DNA of 64,000 nt. It comes from Sphingobium sp. WTD-1. GTDB taxonomy: Bacteria > Pseudomonadota > Alphaproteobacteria > Sphingomonadales > Sphingomonadaceae. The translations under genes were made by a program, and so were the position numbers. Positions 45,043 to 55,315 of the stretch are shown here, piece by piece. The stretch is from the NCBI RefSeq assembly GCF_030128825.1, contig NZ_CP119127.1, positions 1 to 64,000 of the forward strand. The letters run 5' to 3'. Below the pieces are notes generated by a model. It saw only the letters and a program-made list of their open reading frames with translations. It did no database searches and was not told where the DNA came from. Position 1 is the first letter of the stretch, and each line of letters opens with the position of its first letter.

Positions 45043-46311
45043 CTAGTAGCACGATTGCCCCACCCGCGTTGCCAATGTTGGATTCGGCTCATCGCGATCG
45101 ATGCAAAATTCTGGCATTTTTTCAATTGCCGAAGCGAGAACATCGATGGGCCAATCCCCATACTGTTCGCCAATCGATCTAGGCGCATGCCCCTGAAGCG
45201 CGTCCCGAATTTCGGGATCCATTCCTGCTCGTCGCGCCAACGTCTTGAATAGGTGTCTCCACGCATGGTTTGGCTGGATACGCGGATCATCAACTCCAAT
45301 ATCTCTAACCCACTTCGCGAGCCGCTCTCCGACCTTCTTGTGATGCGGATTGGCTGCATTCCCCCTTCTCCCGAAAGAACGATTATAGAATACCGGCGCA
45401 TCCCCATAGCCACGCGCCATTTCCACCACACCTTGGCCTATCAGATCGGCGTGCAACGGCACCAATCGCGCTGATCCTGACTTTGTCGATCCCGCCTCTG
45501 GCGTGATGTGAATAAGCCACACACCCTCGCGTTGTATGAAGTCACACCCTCGAAGCTGCGCTATTTCGCCCACGCGCGCCCCTGTATAAGCACATAAGAA
45601 CGGAACCCAACGTCGTGCGCGCCGATGGGCTTCAGAGACATTCCCATGATCTCCGCCGAGTGCTGCCCGTAGGATCGTTTTTGCCTCAACGTCCGTGAAT
45701 CCTCGCTCACGCAAACGTGCGGGCTTCGCTACCCGCACAGAAATGCCGGTCACCGGGTTCGCCGATATCTTACGGTTTTCCGTTGCCCATCCGAACACAA
45801 CCTTGAGGCCCGCTAAATAGACCTCCCGCACGCTGCGACCGGAGATACCGGATCGAAGTAGCTCCTCCTTCCAACGGACGATATCATCCGCCGACACCTT
45901 CGCCGCATCGTCATGGCCGACCCATCTCTTGAAATGAGCGAATACAGGCTTCCAGCGCTTGATCGTCGAAGCAGCGGGTTTCCGTTCGAGCAGATAGCCG
46001 TTGATGATCGCCTCGAATGGCACCTTTGTGGGCGCTGGCGCTGGATCGATCCGGCGAGCCTGAGAGATCATTACCGGCTTCGACGGTGACGCAGCATCTT
46101 CGTCAAGCCGCCCCTCACGCGCAGCCTCGATCCGAGACTGAAACCTGACGATCACCGAAGCGGCCCGACGATTAGCCTCTGATCGAGACACCCGTCCCAA
46201 TCGTCGAGTGAGATTGGATTTTCCGATGATCGACTGAAGCGTTTTCGGGACGGTCATGCGGACCTCGAAACCACCATCTGTGGTCGCCCGGAGATATGTC
46301 ATCGATCTCAT
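45043..46311 (-). CDS. int: Tyrosine-type site-specific integrase
   Basis: A 422-residue phage/island integrase. An N-terminal arm-binding part is followed by a SAM-like core-binding domain (residues about 95-190) and the catalytic domain with Arg in TGARVGEIAQL, HxxR in HAWRHLFKT, a His in LQGHAPRS and the nucleophile Y384 in GEQYGDW. The gene starts six bases from the right arm of the attachment site, next to tRNA-Ser. It appears intact and should catalyse recombination between the tRNA end and the island attachment site. Its promoter must lie within the attachment arm. Confidence 0.94.
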   Translation of the reverse strand: MRSMTYLRATTDGGFEVRMTVPKTLQSIIGKSNLTRRLGRVSRSEANRRAASVIVRFQSRIEAAREGRLDEDAASPSKPVMISQARRIDPAPAPTKVPFEAIINGYLLERKPAASTIKRWKPVFAHFKRWVGHDDAAKVSADDIVRWKEELLRSGISGRSVREVYLAGLKVVFGWATENRKISANPVTGISVRVAKPARLRERGFTDVEAKTILRAALGGDHGNVSEAHRRARRWVPFLCAYTGARVGEIAQLRGCDFIQREGVWLIHITPEAGSTKSGSARLVPLHADLIGQGVVEMARGYGDAPVFYNRSFGRRGNAANPHHKKVGERLAKWVRDIGVDDPRIQPNHAWRHLFKTLARRAGMDPEIRDALQGHAPRSIGEQYGDWPIDVLASAIEKMPEFCIDRDEPNPTLATRVGQSCY

Positions 46312-46316
46312 TCTGT

Positions 46317-46487
<171 letters not shown>

Positions 46488-46633
46488 GCAGAAGACCGGA
46501 AGCATTGAACCGCAAGGAAAAATGCCGCCCCGATCGGGTCGAGGGGCGCCCATTAGCGAATGATTCCATCCTTGCCAAGCACCCTTTTCGGTATTTTTCT
46601 TGTCTCCCTGCGCGGGCACCCTAAATTGGTCAT

Positions 46634-47005
46634 ATGAAAGTCACGATTCAGAATATCGGTACCGGCATCACCGCCCCGCCGGTCGTCCATGCCCGCTTCA
46701 GCATCGGCGATGTCCTCAAGCATCGCAGCTTCGGCTTTCGCGGCGTGGTGTTCGACATCGACCCGGTCTTCGCCAACAGCGAGGAATGGTATGAATCGAT
46801 CCCCGAACATGCCCGTCCCGACAAGCAGCAGCCCTTCTACCACCTGCTCGCCGAAAATGGCGAGAACAGCTATGTCGCCTATGTCAGCCAGCAGAATCTG
46901 GTGGCCGACGACAGCGAGGAGCCGGTCGATCACCCGGCGATCACCGGCCTGTTCGGCGATTATGCGGATGGCAAATATCAGCTGCGCCCGCGCCATCGGC
47001 ACTGA
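46634..47005 (+). CDS. hspQ: Heat-shock protein HspQ
   Basis: A 123-residue protein of the HspQ/YccV family, which binds hemimethylated DNA and acts as a specificity factor for Lon. Family segments are ARFSIGDVLKHRSFGFRGVV, then DIDPVFANSEEWY, QPFYHLLAE and AYVSQQNLV. It is close to the usual length of 105-120 residues. It lies next to tRNA-Ser, and its 3' end overlaps the start of the SGNH hydrolase gene in another frame. Confidence 0.92.
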   Translation: MKVTIQNIGTGITAPPVVHARFSIGDVLKHRSFGFRGVVFDIDPVFANSEEWYESIPEHARPDKQQPFYHLLAENGENSYVAYVSQQNLVADDSEEPVDHPAITGLFGDYADGKYQLRPRHRH

Positions 47006-47750
47006 GCCGCACTGGCGGGCGGCGCTGGGCCTTGCCCTGCTGCTCGTCGCGACCGGGCCGTTGCAGGCTGCCCCGCTGCCGACGCAGCCCCCGGCGCCGG
47101 ACAAGGTCGCGGTTCCCAACGCCGACCCGACCTTCCCCTTCTCCAACGAGATCGCCGCCTTTGCGAAAGCGGAAGCGGCCGGCCCGCCGGTCGCCGACGC
47201 CACGCTGTTCCTGGGCAGTTCCAGCATCCGCCTGTGGGACATCAAGGGCAGCTTCACCGATATCGGCACGGTCAATCGCGGCTTTGGCGGCGCGACCACG
47301 CCCGACGTGCTGCATTATTACAAACGGCTGCTGCCCAAGGCCAAACCGCGCTCGATCATCGTCTATGTCGGCGAGAATGACCTCGCCGCCGGCGCCACCC
47401 CGGACAAGGTCGCGCGCGACGTGCTGACCCTGCTGCGCCAGCTTCGCGCCGACTATCCCAGGGCGCATATCGCCTATCTCTCGCTCAAGCCCAGCCCGAT
47501 CCGCTGGACGCTCTGGCCCCAGATGGCGGCGGTCAACATGACCGTTTCGGCACGCAGCAAGGCGATGAAATTCGATTATCTCGATGTTGGCCGCCCGTTG
47601 CTCGCTACCGACGGCCTGCCCGATGCGTCGCTGTTCCGTGCCGATGGTTTGCACATGAATCCGCGCGGTTACGAGCGCTGGACCAGGCTGGTCGACGCCT
47701 ATCTGGACCATGCCGTGCTGGCGGATGCGGCCACCGGCCGCGATTCCTGA
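46962..47750 (+). CDS. Exported SGNH/GDSL-type hydrolase
   Basis: About 262 residues with a signal peptide (AALGLALLLVATGPLQA) preceded by a short N-terminus that overlaps hspQ by 44 bases; ATG 46968 is also possible. SGNH blocks are visible: LFLGSSSIRLW (block I Ser), GFGG (block II Gly), VYVGENDLAAG (block III Asn-Asp) and DGLHMNPRGY (block V Asp and His). It is probably a periplasmic esterase acting on lipids, acetylated sugars or similar esters; the substrate is unknown. Confidence 0.85.
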   Translation: MRMANISCARAIGTEPHWRAALGLALLLVATGPLQAAPLPTQPPAPDKVAVPNADPTFPFSNEIAAFAKAEAAGPPVADATLFLGSSSIRLWDIKGSFTDIGTVNRGFGGATTPDVLHYYKRLLPKAKPRSIIVYVGENDLAAGATPDKVARDVLTLLRQLRADYPRAHIAYLSLKPSPIRWTLWPQMAAVNMTVSARSKAMKFDYLDVGRPLLATDGLPDASLFRADGLHMNPRGYERWTRLVDAYLDHAVLADAATGRDS

Positions 47751-47840
47751 CCGTCCTGCCGGCCAGTTTAAGATTGATCCAAGCGCCAGCAACATTATTA
47801 CCAGCCGCTTGATCGATCGACTGGCGAAGGGAAAAGAGCA

Positions 47841-49802
47841 GTGACAACCGATTCGGCCAAGGCCGTGCCGATGGCGGAGCTGACGCTACGCGGCGTCATA
47901 TTGGGCGCGCTCATCACCCTGCTGTTCACCGCCGCGAACGTCTATCTGGGCCTCAAGATCGGCCTGACCTTCGCCACCTCGATTCCCGCCGCCGTCATTT
48001 CCATGGCGGTGCTGCGGCTGTTCGCGACCGGCACGATCCTGGAAAACAACATCGTCCAGACCATCGCGTCGGCCGCCGGCACGCTGTCGGCGATCATCTT
48101 CGTGCTGCCGGGCCTGGTCATCATCGGCTGGTGGCAGGGCTTCCCCTATTGGCTGTCGGCCTGCACCATCGCGCTGGGCGGCATATTGGGCGTCATGTAT
48201 TCGGTGCCGCTGCGCCGGGCGCTCGTTACCGGGTCGGATCTTCCCTATCCCGAGGGTGTCGCCGCCGCCGAAGTGCTCAAGGTCGGCGCCGGTTCGCGCG
48301 AGGGCCTGGAAGAGAATAAGCGCGGCCTGGCTGCCATCGTCATGAGTTCGATCGCCGCCGCCGGCTTCTCGATCATCGCCAAGACCAAGATCCTGGCCGA
48401 GGAAGCCGCCACCTTCTTCAAGCTCGGCGCGGGTGCCAGCTCGGTCTCGACCAGCTTCTCGATGGCGCTGATCGGCGTCGGCCATCTCGTCGGCATCTCT
48501 GTCGGCGCCGCCATGTTCGTCGGCCTGCTGATCAGCTGGGTCGGCATCGTCCCCTATCTCACCAGCCCGCTGCCCGCCGGCGCGGACCTGGCCGACCTGG
48601 TCGGCACCACCTTCCGCATGAAGGCCCGCTTCATCGGCGCCGGCACGATCGGCATCGCCGCGATCTGGACCCTGCTCAAGATCCTCGGCCCGATCATCAG
48701 CGGCATCCGCTCCGCCCTCAACGCCGCCAAGGTCCGCAAGTCGGGCGACGCCGGCACGCTGGACATCACCGAGCGCGACCTGCCGATCGGCATCGTCTTC
48801 GGCACCATCCTCGCCTCGCTTGTGCCGATCGCGGTGCTGCTGTGGATCTTTGCCCAGGGCGGGCCGATCGCCGCCAATCCGGTGCCGATCATCGGCCTGA
48901 CGCTGGCCTATATCCTGGTCGCCGGCATCGTCATCGCCTCGGTCTGCGGCTATATGGCGGGCCTTATCGGCGCGTCGAACAGCCCGATCTCGGGCGTCGG
49001 CATCCTCGCCGTGCTGGGTGCCTCGCTGATCCTCGCCGCCATCTATGGTTCGGGCCACCCCGAACAGAGCCAGGCGCTGATCGCCTATGCCCTGTTCACC
49101 ACCGCGATCGTGTTCGGCGTCGCCACCATTTCCAACGATAACCTCCAGGACCTCAAGACCGGCCAGCTGGTCGGCGCGACGCCGTGGAAGCAGCAGATCG
49201 CGCTGGTGCTGGGCGTGCTGTTCGGCGCGCTGGTAATCCCGCCGGTCCTCGACCTGCTGAACAGCGCCTTCGGCTTTGCCGGCGCGCCCGGTGCCAAGGC
49301 GACCGCCCTGCCCGCGCCGCAGGCCGCGCTCATTTCCGCGCTCGCCAAGGGTGTGCTGGGCGGTGATCTCGACTGGGGCCTGATCGGCTTCGGCGCCGGC
49401 ATCGGCGTGGTCGTGGTCGCGCTGGACGAGCTGCTCGGCAAGACCGGCAAGATGCGCCTGCCCCCGCTCGCGGTCGGCATGGGCATTTATCTGCCGATGG
49501 CGCTGACTCTGCTGATCCCGGTCGGTGCGGTCATCGGCCATTTCTACAATCGCTGGTCGCTGCGCCAGGCGAACCCGGAATTTGCCGAGCGCATGGGCGT
49601 GCTGATGGCGACCGGCTTCATCGTCGGCGAAAGCCTGTTCGGCGTCGCCTTTGCCGGCATCGTCGCCTCGACCGACAGCGACGCGCCGCTGGCGCTGGTG
49701 GCGGAGAGCCACTGGACGGTGCCGCTGTCGGTGCTGGTCTTCGCCGGTGTGATCGCGGCCCTTTATGCGCGCCTGCGCCATTGGGCGACCGCGCCACTGT
49801 AA
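47841..49802 (+). CDS. OPT-family oligopeptide transporter
   Basis: A 653-residue membrane protein with about fifteen helices, of the bacterial OPT family. Typical parts are TAANVYLGLKIGLTFATSIPAAVISM in the first helices and the LPYPEGVAAAEVLKVG and GASNSPISGVGILA loops. It probably imports oligopeptides by proton symport, though some members move metal chelates. Translation starts at GTG 47841 after GGGAAAAGAG. It stands alone, ending 141 bases before the TonB receptor gene. Confidence 0.92.
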   Translation: MTTDSAKAVPMAELTLRGVILGALITLLFTAANVYLGLKIGLTFATSIPAAVISMAVLRLFATGTILENNIVQTIASAAGTLSAIIFVLPGLVIIGWWQGFPYWLSACTIALGGILGVMYSVPLRRALVTGSDLPYPEGVAAAEVLKVGAGSREGLEENKRGLAAIVMSSIAAAGFSIIAKTKILAEEAATFFKLGAGASSVSTSFSMALIGVGHLVGISVGAAMFVGLLISWVGIVPYLTSPLPAGADLADLVGTTFRMKARFIGAGTIGIAAIWTLLKILGPIISGIRSALNAAKVRKSGDAGTLDITERDLPIGIVFGTILASLVPIAVLLWIFAQGGPIAANPVPIIGLTLAYILVAGIVIASVCGYMAGLIGASNSPISGVGILAVLGASLILAAIYGSGHPEQSQALIAYALFTTAIVFGVATISNDNLQDLKTGQLVGATPWKQQIALVLGVLFGALVIPPVLDLLNSAFGFAGAPGAKATALPAPQAALISALAKGVLGGDLDWGLIGFGAGIGVVVVALDELLGKTGKMRLPPLAVGMGIYLPMALTLLIPVGAVIGHFYNRWSLRQANPEFAERMGVLMATGFIVGESLFGVAFAGIVASTDSDAPLALVAESHWTVPLSVLVFAGVIAALYARLRHWATAPL

Positions 49803-49832
49803 TTGATTGTAACAAATGCCTGTTTCATCGAA

Positions 49833-49850
49833 CTGTCATGAAATTGGCAT
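49833..49850 (+). promoter_or_regulatory. PhoB box upstream of the phytate operon
   Basis: CTGTCAT-GAAA-TTGGCAT: two 7-bp half-sites with the correct 4-bp AT-rich spacer; the first is a perfect match to the Pho-box consensus and the second departs at one or two positions. It lies 94 bases before the TonB receptor start. The downstream genes encode phosphate-releasing enzymes, which fits PhoB control. Confidence 0.65.
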
Positions 49851-49943
49851 CACCCTGTAAGGAAAAGCCCGCACTGGCCCCCTCAACCGGATGGGGCCAG
49901 TGACGGATCGCTGATCTCCCACCGATAACAGGGAGATCCCATC

Positions 49944-52745
49944 ATGAATCGTCTTGTCCGTGGCGTCAGCCGCGCTGCCATTGTCGTTGCCTTAGCCACC
50001 CCGGTTGCGGCCTTCGCCGGCACCATCAGCGGCACCGTGTCCGACGGCACCGGCACCCGTGCGCTGCAATCGACCCAACTGCGCATCGTCGAAAACGGCC
50101 GTATCGCCGAAGCCGGCCGTGACGGTTCTTACCGCTTCCCCGACGTCGCGCCGGGCACCTACACGATCGAGGCCCGCTACACCGGTGCCGATCCGGTGCG
50201 CACCACCGTCGTCGTGCCCGCCACCGGTGACGTCGATGCCGACATTCGCATCGGTTCGAACGTCGACGCATCGATCATCGTCGTCGGCCAGGTCGCCAAC
50301 CAGGCATCGGCCCTGTCGCGCCAGCGCGCGGCCGATGGCGTCGAAAGCGTGCTGACCCGCGACGCGATCGGCCAATTCCCCGACCAGAATGTCGCCGAAT
50401 CGCTGCGCCGCCTGCCCGGCGTCAACATCATGAACGACCAGGGCGAAGGCCGCTTCGTCTCGGTCCGCGGCCTCGACCCGGAACTCAACGCCGCATCGGT
50501 CAACGGCGCCCGCCTGCCCGCCCCGGAAAGCGACGTTCGCTCGGTCGCGCTGGACGTCGTGCCTTCGGAACTGATCGAATCGATCGAAGTGAAGAAGTCG
50601 CTGACCCCGGACATGGACGCCGACACGATCGGCGCCTCGATCGAAATCAACACCACCAGCGCCTTCGACCGCAAGAAGGATCTCTATTCGGTCAAGCTGG
50701 AAGGCAGCTATAACGACTATGCCGACGCCGTGACGCCCAAGGGCAGCGTCGACTTCGCCACCCGCCTCAGCGACAATTTCGGCATCTCGGGCGGCTTCAG
50801 CTATTATAAGCGCAAGTTCGAGACCGACAATATCGAGGCTGCGGACTGGACCACCAGCGACGACGGCATCGCCTATGCCGAAACCCTGGAATATCGCGAC
50901 TATGACGTTCAGCGTAAGCGCATTGGCGGCACGCTGAACCTGGACTGGAAGCCGTCCGACACCACCAAGCTTTATGCCCGCGGCATCTATAACCAGTTTG
51001 AAGACCATGAATATCGTCGCCGCCTGACCTTCGTCCTGGATGAGCAGCCCGCTTCGGGCGATGCCGACAGCGCCAACTTCACCGACGAGGATGGCCGCAT
51101 CGAAGTGCGCCGCGACCTCAAGGATCGTTTCGAGCGTCAGCGCATCAAGTCACTGGTACTGGGCGGCACCACCGAAACCGGCCCGTGGAAGCTGACCTAT
51201 TCGGGCAGCTGGTCGGAATCGACCGAGAAGGAAAAGGGATCGATCGACCCGATCCGCTGGCGCGCCCGGTTCGACGGCGATGGCGTCGATGTCGGCTTCA
51301 ACTATTCCGATCCGCGCGTGCCGACCTTCAACGTCACCAGCGGCGCCGACCTGTTCAACGACCCGTCGGAATATGGGTTCAACCGCGTCGAGCAGACTGC
51401 CCTGTCGGACTCGCGCGACCGCGAATATGCGCTGAAGGGCGATGTATCGCGCGCCTTCGCCACCGACGGCGGCACCTTCACCGTGCAGGCTGGCATGAAG
51501 GCCCGCTGGCGCAAGAAGAGCTATAATTTCAACATGAACTATTATGGCGATGCCGACCTGGATCTGGCCGATGTGCTGGGCGCTCAGACCTATCGCCTGT
51601 CGGACCTCGGACCGCTGCCAGGCAAGGGCCAGGCGACCGATTATTTCTACAACAATATCGGTGAGTTCGAACTCGACCCGATCACCAGCGCCTATGAATC
51701 GGCAGCGCAGGATTACAGCGCGAAGGAAGATATCCTCGCCACCTACCTGCTCGGCCGTTGGGACAGCGAGAAGGTCCGCATCATCGGCGGCGTGCGCATG
51801 GAGCAGACCCGCAACGTGCTGCGTGGCAATGTCACCGAATATGAACTGGATGACGAAGGCGAAGCCACTGGCGTGATCTCGACACCCAATGTCTTCACCA
51901 AACATTATACCGACTGGCTACCCAGCCTGACCGCCCGGTTCGAGCCGAGCCAGGGCGTGGTGTTGCGCGCTGCTGCCTATAAGAGCCTGGTTCGTCCCAA
52001 GCTGTCGCAGCTTGCGCCGCGCTTCATCCTCGACGAGGATTATGCCGCCGAGTTCGGCAATCCGAACCTGAAGCCCTATCGCGCCTGGAACTTCGATGCC
52101 TCGGCCGAATGGTATTTCTCGAACAATGGCGCACTGAGCGCGGGCCTCTTCTACAAGTCGATCAAGGACTATAGCGCGCAGGTCCGCGACTTTGACGACG
52201 GCGTCTATAATGGCGTCGCCTATAGCGAGGCATCCTATTATGTGAATGGCGACACCGCCAAGGTGAAGGGCGTCGAACTCTCGTTCAGCCAGGTTCTGAA
52301 CTTCCTGCCGGCGCCGCTCGACGGCTTCCTGGTGAACCTCAACTACACCTTCACCGACGCCGACGGAAAGATCACCAGCTACGACGGGGACGACAACGCC
52401 TATACCCGCAAGATCGGCCTGCCCAATGCTTCGCGCCACACCTTCAATGCGGTGCTGGGCTATGAGAAGGGCCCGATCTCGCTGCGCGCCGCCGGCACCT
52501 ATCGCAGCAAATATCTGGACGAGATCGGCGATGGTCCGGATACCGACCGCATTGTCGACAACCACTTCCAGCTCGATCTGAGCGCGAAGTACAAGATCCT
52601 GCCCGGCGTCCGCCTGTTCGCCGACTGGGTCAACGTCAACAACGCCAAATATTTCGCCTATCAGAACTTCGAGGGCAGCAAGCGCCTGCTGCAATATGAG
52701 GAATATAACTGGACTGCGAAGTTCGGCATCTCCGCCAGCTTCTGA
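49944..52745 (+). CDS. TonB-dependent receptor with N-terminal carboxypeptidase-like domain
   Basis: A 933-residue outer-membrane receptor. The signal peptide is MNRLVRGVSRAAIVVALATP with cleavage after AFA. A carboxypeptidase-regulatory-like beta domain (about residues 27-105, GTISGTVSDGTG, then SYRFPDVAPGTYTI) precedes the plug (about 115-235, DAIGQFPDQNVAESLRRLPG, then VSVRGLDPELN). The 22-strand barrel ends with the aromatic C-terminus SASF. Being first in an operon with a phosphatase and a phytase, behind a PhoB box, it probably imports a phosphate compound such as phytate or its products; this is inferred from context. Confidence 0.92.
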   Translation: MNRLVRGVSRAAIVVALATPVAAFAGTISGTVSDGTGTRALQSTQLRIVENGRIAEAGRDGSYRFPDVAPGTYTIEARYTGADPVRTTVVVPATGDVDADIRIGSNVDASIIVVGQVANQASALSRQRAADGVESVLTRDAIGQFPDQNVAESLRRLPGVNIMNDQGEGRFVSVRGLDPELNAASVNGARLPAPESDVRSVALDVVPSELIESIEVKKSLTPDMDADTIGASIEINTTSAFDRKKDLYSVKLEGSYNDYADAVTPKGSVDFATRLSDNFGISGGFSYYKRKFETDNIEAADWTTSDDGIAYAETLEYRDYDVQRKRIGGTLNLDWKPSDTTKLYARGIYNQFEDHEYRRRLTFVLDEQPASGDADSANFTDEDGRIEVRRDLKDRFERQRIKSLVLGGTTETGPWKLTYSGSWSESTEKEKGSIDPIRWRARFDGDGVDVGFNYSDPRVPTFNVTSGADLFNDPSEYGFNRVEQTALSDSRDREYALKGDVSRAFATDGGTFTVQAGMKARWRKKSYNFNMNYYGDADLDLADVLGAQTYRLSDLGPLPGKGQATDYFYNNIGEFELDPITSAYESAAQDYSAKEDILATYLLGRWDSEKVRIIGGVRMEQTRNVLRGNVTEYELDDEGEATGVISTPNVFTKHYTDWLPSLTARFEPSQGVVLRAAAYKSLVRPKLSQLAPRFILDEDYAAEFGNPNLKPYRAWNFDASAEWYFSNNGALSAGLFYKSIKDYSAQVRDFDDGVYNGVAYSEASYYVNGDTAKVKGVELSFSQVLNFLPAPLDGFLVNLNYTFTDADGKITSYDGDDNAYTRKIGLPNASRHTFNAVLGYEKGPISLRAAGTYRSKYLDEIGDGPDTDRIVDNHFQLDLSAKYKILPGVRLFADWVNVNNAKYFAYQNFEGSKRLLQYEEYNWTAKFGISASF

Positions 52746-52821
52746 TCCCGTTCGATTTCCCCCGCTTGCCGGTCGCGCCCTTGCGCGGCCGGCAAGTCCC
52801 GTTTTCCCGGAAAGGACGCCC

Positions 52822-54222
52822 ATGTCCCGACTGTTCCTGACCATGCTGCTGATGGCGAGCGCCGCGCCGCTCTCCGCCCAGATCGCCGCCAGCCCGCCCG
52901 TGCCCCGCTCCGCCGGCACACCCTATGCGGCACGCACCCTGCCCGACCGGATCATGCTGACGCCCGCCGCCGATCCGTCGCGCGGCATGGCCGTCGCCTG
53001 GCGCACCGACGCCGCCCAGACCGCAAGCGAAGCGCAGATCGCGATTTCGGTCGACGGCCCGACGCTGGAGGAGAAGGCAAGCACCGTGACCGGCCCCATC
53101 GGCACGGCCAAGGACAGCGCCAATGGCCCGGCGCTCTACCACCAGATCCGATTCGACAATCTGACGCCCGATACGGTCTATGCCTATCGGCTCAAGGGCA
53201 GCGCAGGCTGGAGCGAATGGCTGCAATTCCGCACCGCGGCGGCTGAAGCCAGGCCTTTCCGCTTCCTCTATCTGGGCGACATCCAGAACGGCATCCTCAC
53301 CTATGCCAGCCGCGTCATCCGCCAGGCCTTCCATGCCAATGGCGGGATCGAACTGGTCGCCCATGCCGGCGATCTCGCCGCCCAGCGCGACGACCTCGAC
53401 CATGACGACGAATGGGGCGAGTTCAACCAGGCCGGCAGCTATAACTGGTCGATCGTCCCGCAACTGCCCGCGACCGGCAATCATGAATATGTCGATGTGG
53501 TGAAACCCGACGGCAGCGAAAGCCGCACGCTCGGCCCCTATTTCCCGCTGCAATTCGCGCTGCCAGACAATGGCGTGCCAGGCCTGAAGACCACCTATTA
53601 TGTCGATTATCAGGGGGTGCGCTTCATCGTGCTGGACGGCACGTCGGCGATCGACCTTGGCACCATGGCGCAGCAGACGACGTGGCTCGACGCCACCCTG
53701 GCGTCCAGCAAGGCGACATGGAATGTCGTGCTGTTCCACCAGCCCGTCTTCACCTGCGCCCGGCCCCAGGACACGTCGGAGGTGAAGGCCGCATGGAAGC
53801 CGGTGTTCGACAAGCGCAAGGTAGATCTGGTGCTGCAGGGCCATGACCATTGCTACAGCCGCCTGACCTCCGAAGCCGGGCGCGAGGCATCGGCGCAGGC
53901 GCGGGCCAATGGTGCGATCCAGGGGCCGGTCTATCTCGTCTCCGTCACCGGCTCGAAAATGTACGGCCTCAACGATCGCGCTCGCACCCAGCCGGACAAG
54001 ACCGCCGAAGCGACCGAACTCTATCAGGTCGTGGACGTGGATGGCGATCGGCTCAAGTTCCGCACCTATACCGCGTCGGGCAAGCTCTATGACGGCTTCG
54101 ATCTGGAGAAGCGGGCGGATGGCAATCATCTGACCGATACGACCGAACCCACCATCGCGGTGCGTACCTGCACGGGCAATATCGGCCCCGACGGCGGCAA
54201 GTGCGTCGCGCGCGGCAAGTGA
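52822..54222 (+). CDS. Exported metallophosphatase, purple-acid-phosphatase-like
   Basis: A 466-residue protein with signal peptide MSRLFLTMLLMASAAPLSA. A fibronectin-like N-terminal domain (to about residue 145) is followed by a metallophosphoesterase domain with FLYLGDIQNG, HAGDLA, ATGNHEY, VLFHQPVF and LQGHDHCYSR, the five metal-binding blocks. The Tyr of the classical purple GDxxY block is not seen, so it may bind other metals. It should release phosphate from organic esters in the periplasm. The AAAGGAC ribosome site is close to ATG 52822. It lies 76 bases after the receptor gene. Confidence 0.9.
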   Translation: MSRLFLTMLLMASAAPLSAQIAASPPVPRSAGTPYAARTLPDRIMLTPAADPSRGMAVAWRTDAAQTASEAQIAISVDGPTLEEKASTVTGPIGTAKDSANGPALYHQIRFDNLTPDTVYAYRLKGSAGWSEWLQFRTAAAEARPFRFLYLGDIQNGILTYASRVIRQAFHANGGIELVAHAGDLAAQRDDLDHDDEWGEFNQAGSYNWSIVPQLPATGNHEYVDVVKPDGSESRTLGPYFPLQFALPDNGVPGLKTTYYVDYQGVRFIVLDGTSAIDLGTMAQQTTWLDATLASSKATWNVVLFHQPVFTCARPQDTSEVKAAWKPVFDKRKVDLVLQGHDHCYSRLTSEAGREASAQARANGAIQGPVYLVSVTGSKMYGLNDRARTQPDKTAEATELYQVVDVDGDRLKFRTYTASGKLYDGFDLEKRADGNHLTDTTEPTIAVRTCTGNIGPDGGKCVARGK

Positions 54223-54233
54223 GGAAGACCAAG

Positions 54234-55304
54234 ATGAAGCCTTTCGCCCTCCCCCTCGTCAGCTTCCTCGCACTGGCCGCCTGCGCCACTGCCGAGAAGG
54301 AAGTCCCCGTTGCCGTCCGCATCGCCAACGCCACGCCGGCGGTCAACGTCACCGCACGCGGCGAGACCACCCCGGTCGGCACGCCCAATGCCGACGCGGC
54401 GGATGATCCGGCGATCTGGCGCAATGCCGCCAACCCGGCCGCCAGCCTGATCGTCGGCACCGACAAGAAGGCCGGCCTCTATGTCTATGGCCTGGACGGC
54501 AAGACCCGCGATTTCCTGGACGCCGGCCGGGTCAACAATGTCGACCTGCGCGATGGCGTGGCGGTGAACGGCCAGACCGGCATCCTGGTCGTGGCGTCGG
54601 ACCGCAATGATGTCGCCAATGCCAAGCTGGCGCTGTTCCGCCTCGATAGCGTGACAGCGAAGTTGACGGCCCTCGGCAAGGTCGATGCCGGTAGGGGTGA
54701 GGCCTATGGCATCTGCCTGTACAAGGCACCGGAGGCGACCTACGCCTTCATCGTGCTGAAGGACGGGACCATCCACCAGGTCGCGCTCGATGCATCCGGC
54801 GCCACGCCGACCGGCAGGATTGTCCGCAGCATGAAGCTGGGCACCCAGTCGGAAGGCTGCGCCGTGGATGACCGCACCGGCATCCTTTATGTCGCGGAGG
54901 AAGATGTCGGCCTGTGGCGCTTCGACGCGCGCGCGGCCGGCTCCGCCACCCCAACCAAGATCGCGGCCGCCGACGGCAAGAATCTGGTCATGGATGCCGA
55001 AGGCGTCGCCATCGCCGCGATCGGCGAGAAGGACGGCTATGTCCTCGTCTCCAGCCAGGGTGACAATGCCTATGTCGCCTACCGCCTGTCCAACGACAGC
55101 TATGTCGGTCGCTTCCGCGTCGTCGATGGCGCGATTGGCGGGTCGGAGGAAACCGACGGCATCGAACTGATGCTGGGCGATTTCGGCCCGGCCTATCCCG
55201 GCGGGCTGTTCATCGCGCAGGATGGCCATAACGCGGCGGCCGCGCAGAATTTCAAGCTGGTCGCCTGGGATGACATCGCCAGGGCATTGGGTCTGCCCCA
55301 ATAA
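54234..55304 (+). CDS. phy: Beta-propeller phytase lipoprotein
   Basis: A 356-residue protein with a lipoprotein signal (LVSFLALAAC) and a six-bladed beta-propeller phytase domain. Family features are DADAADDPAIWRNAA near residue 57, GTDKKAGLYVYGLDGK, VNNVDLR, the SEGCAVDDRTGILYVAEED blade and DAEGVAIAA, which carry the calcium-binding acidic residues. It removes phosphates from calcium phytate. ATG 54234 has a GAGGAAGACC ribosome site, 11 bases after the phosphatase stop. It forms the third gene of the receptor-phosphatase-phytase operon. Confidence 0.92.
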   Translation: MKPFALPLVSFLALAACATAEKEVPVAVRIANATPAVNVTARGETTPVGTPNADAADDPAIWRNAANPAASLIVGTDKKAGLYVYGLDGKTRDFLDAGRVNNVDLRDGVAVNGQTGILVVASDRNDVANAKLALFRLDSVTAKLTALGKVDAGRGEAYGICLYKAPEATYAFIVLKDGTIHQVALDASGATPTGRIVRSMKLGTQSEGCAVDDRTGILYVAEEDVGLWRFDARAAGSATPTKIAAADGKNLVMDAEGVAIAAIGEKDGYVLVSSQGDNAYVAYRLSNDSYVGRFRVVDGAIGGSEETDGIELMLGDFGPAYPGGLFIAQDGHNAAAAQNFKLVAWDDIARALGLPQ

Positions 55305-55315
55305 GTTGCCTTGAC

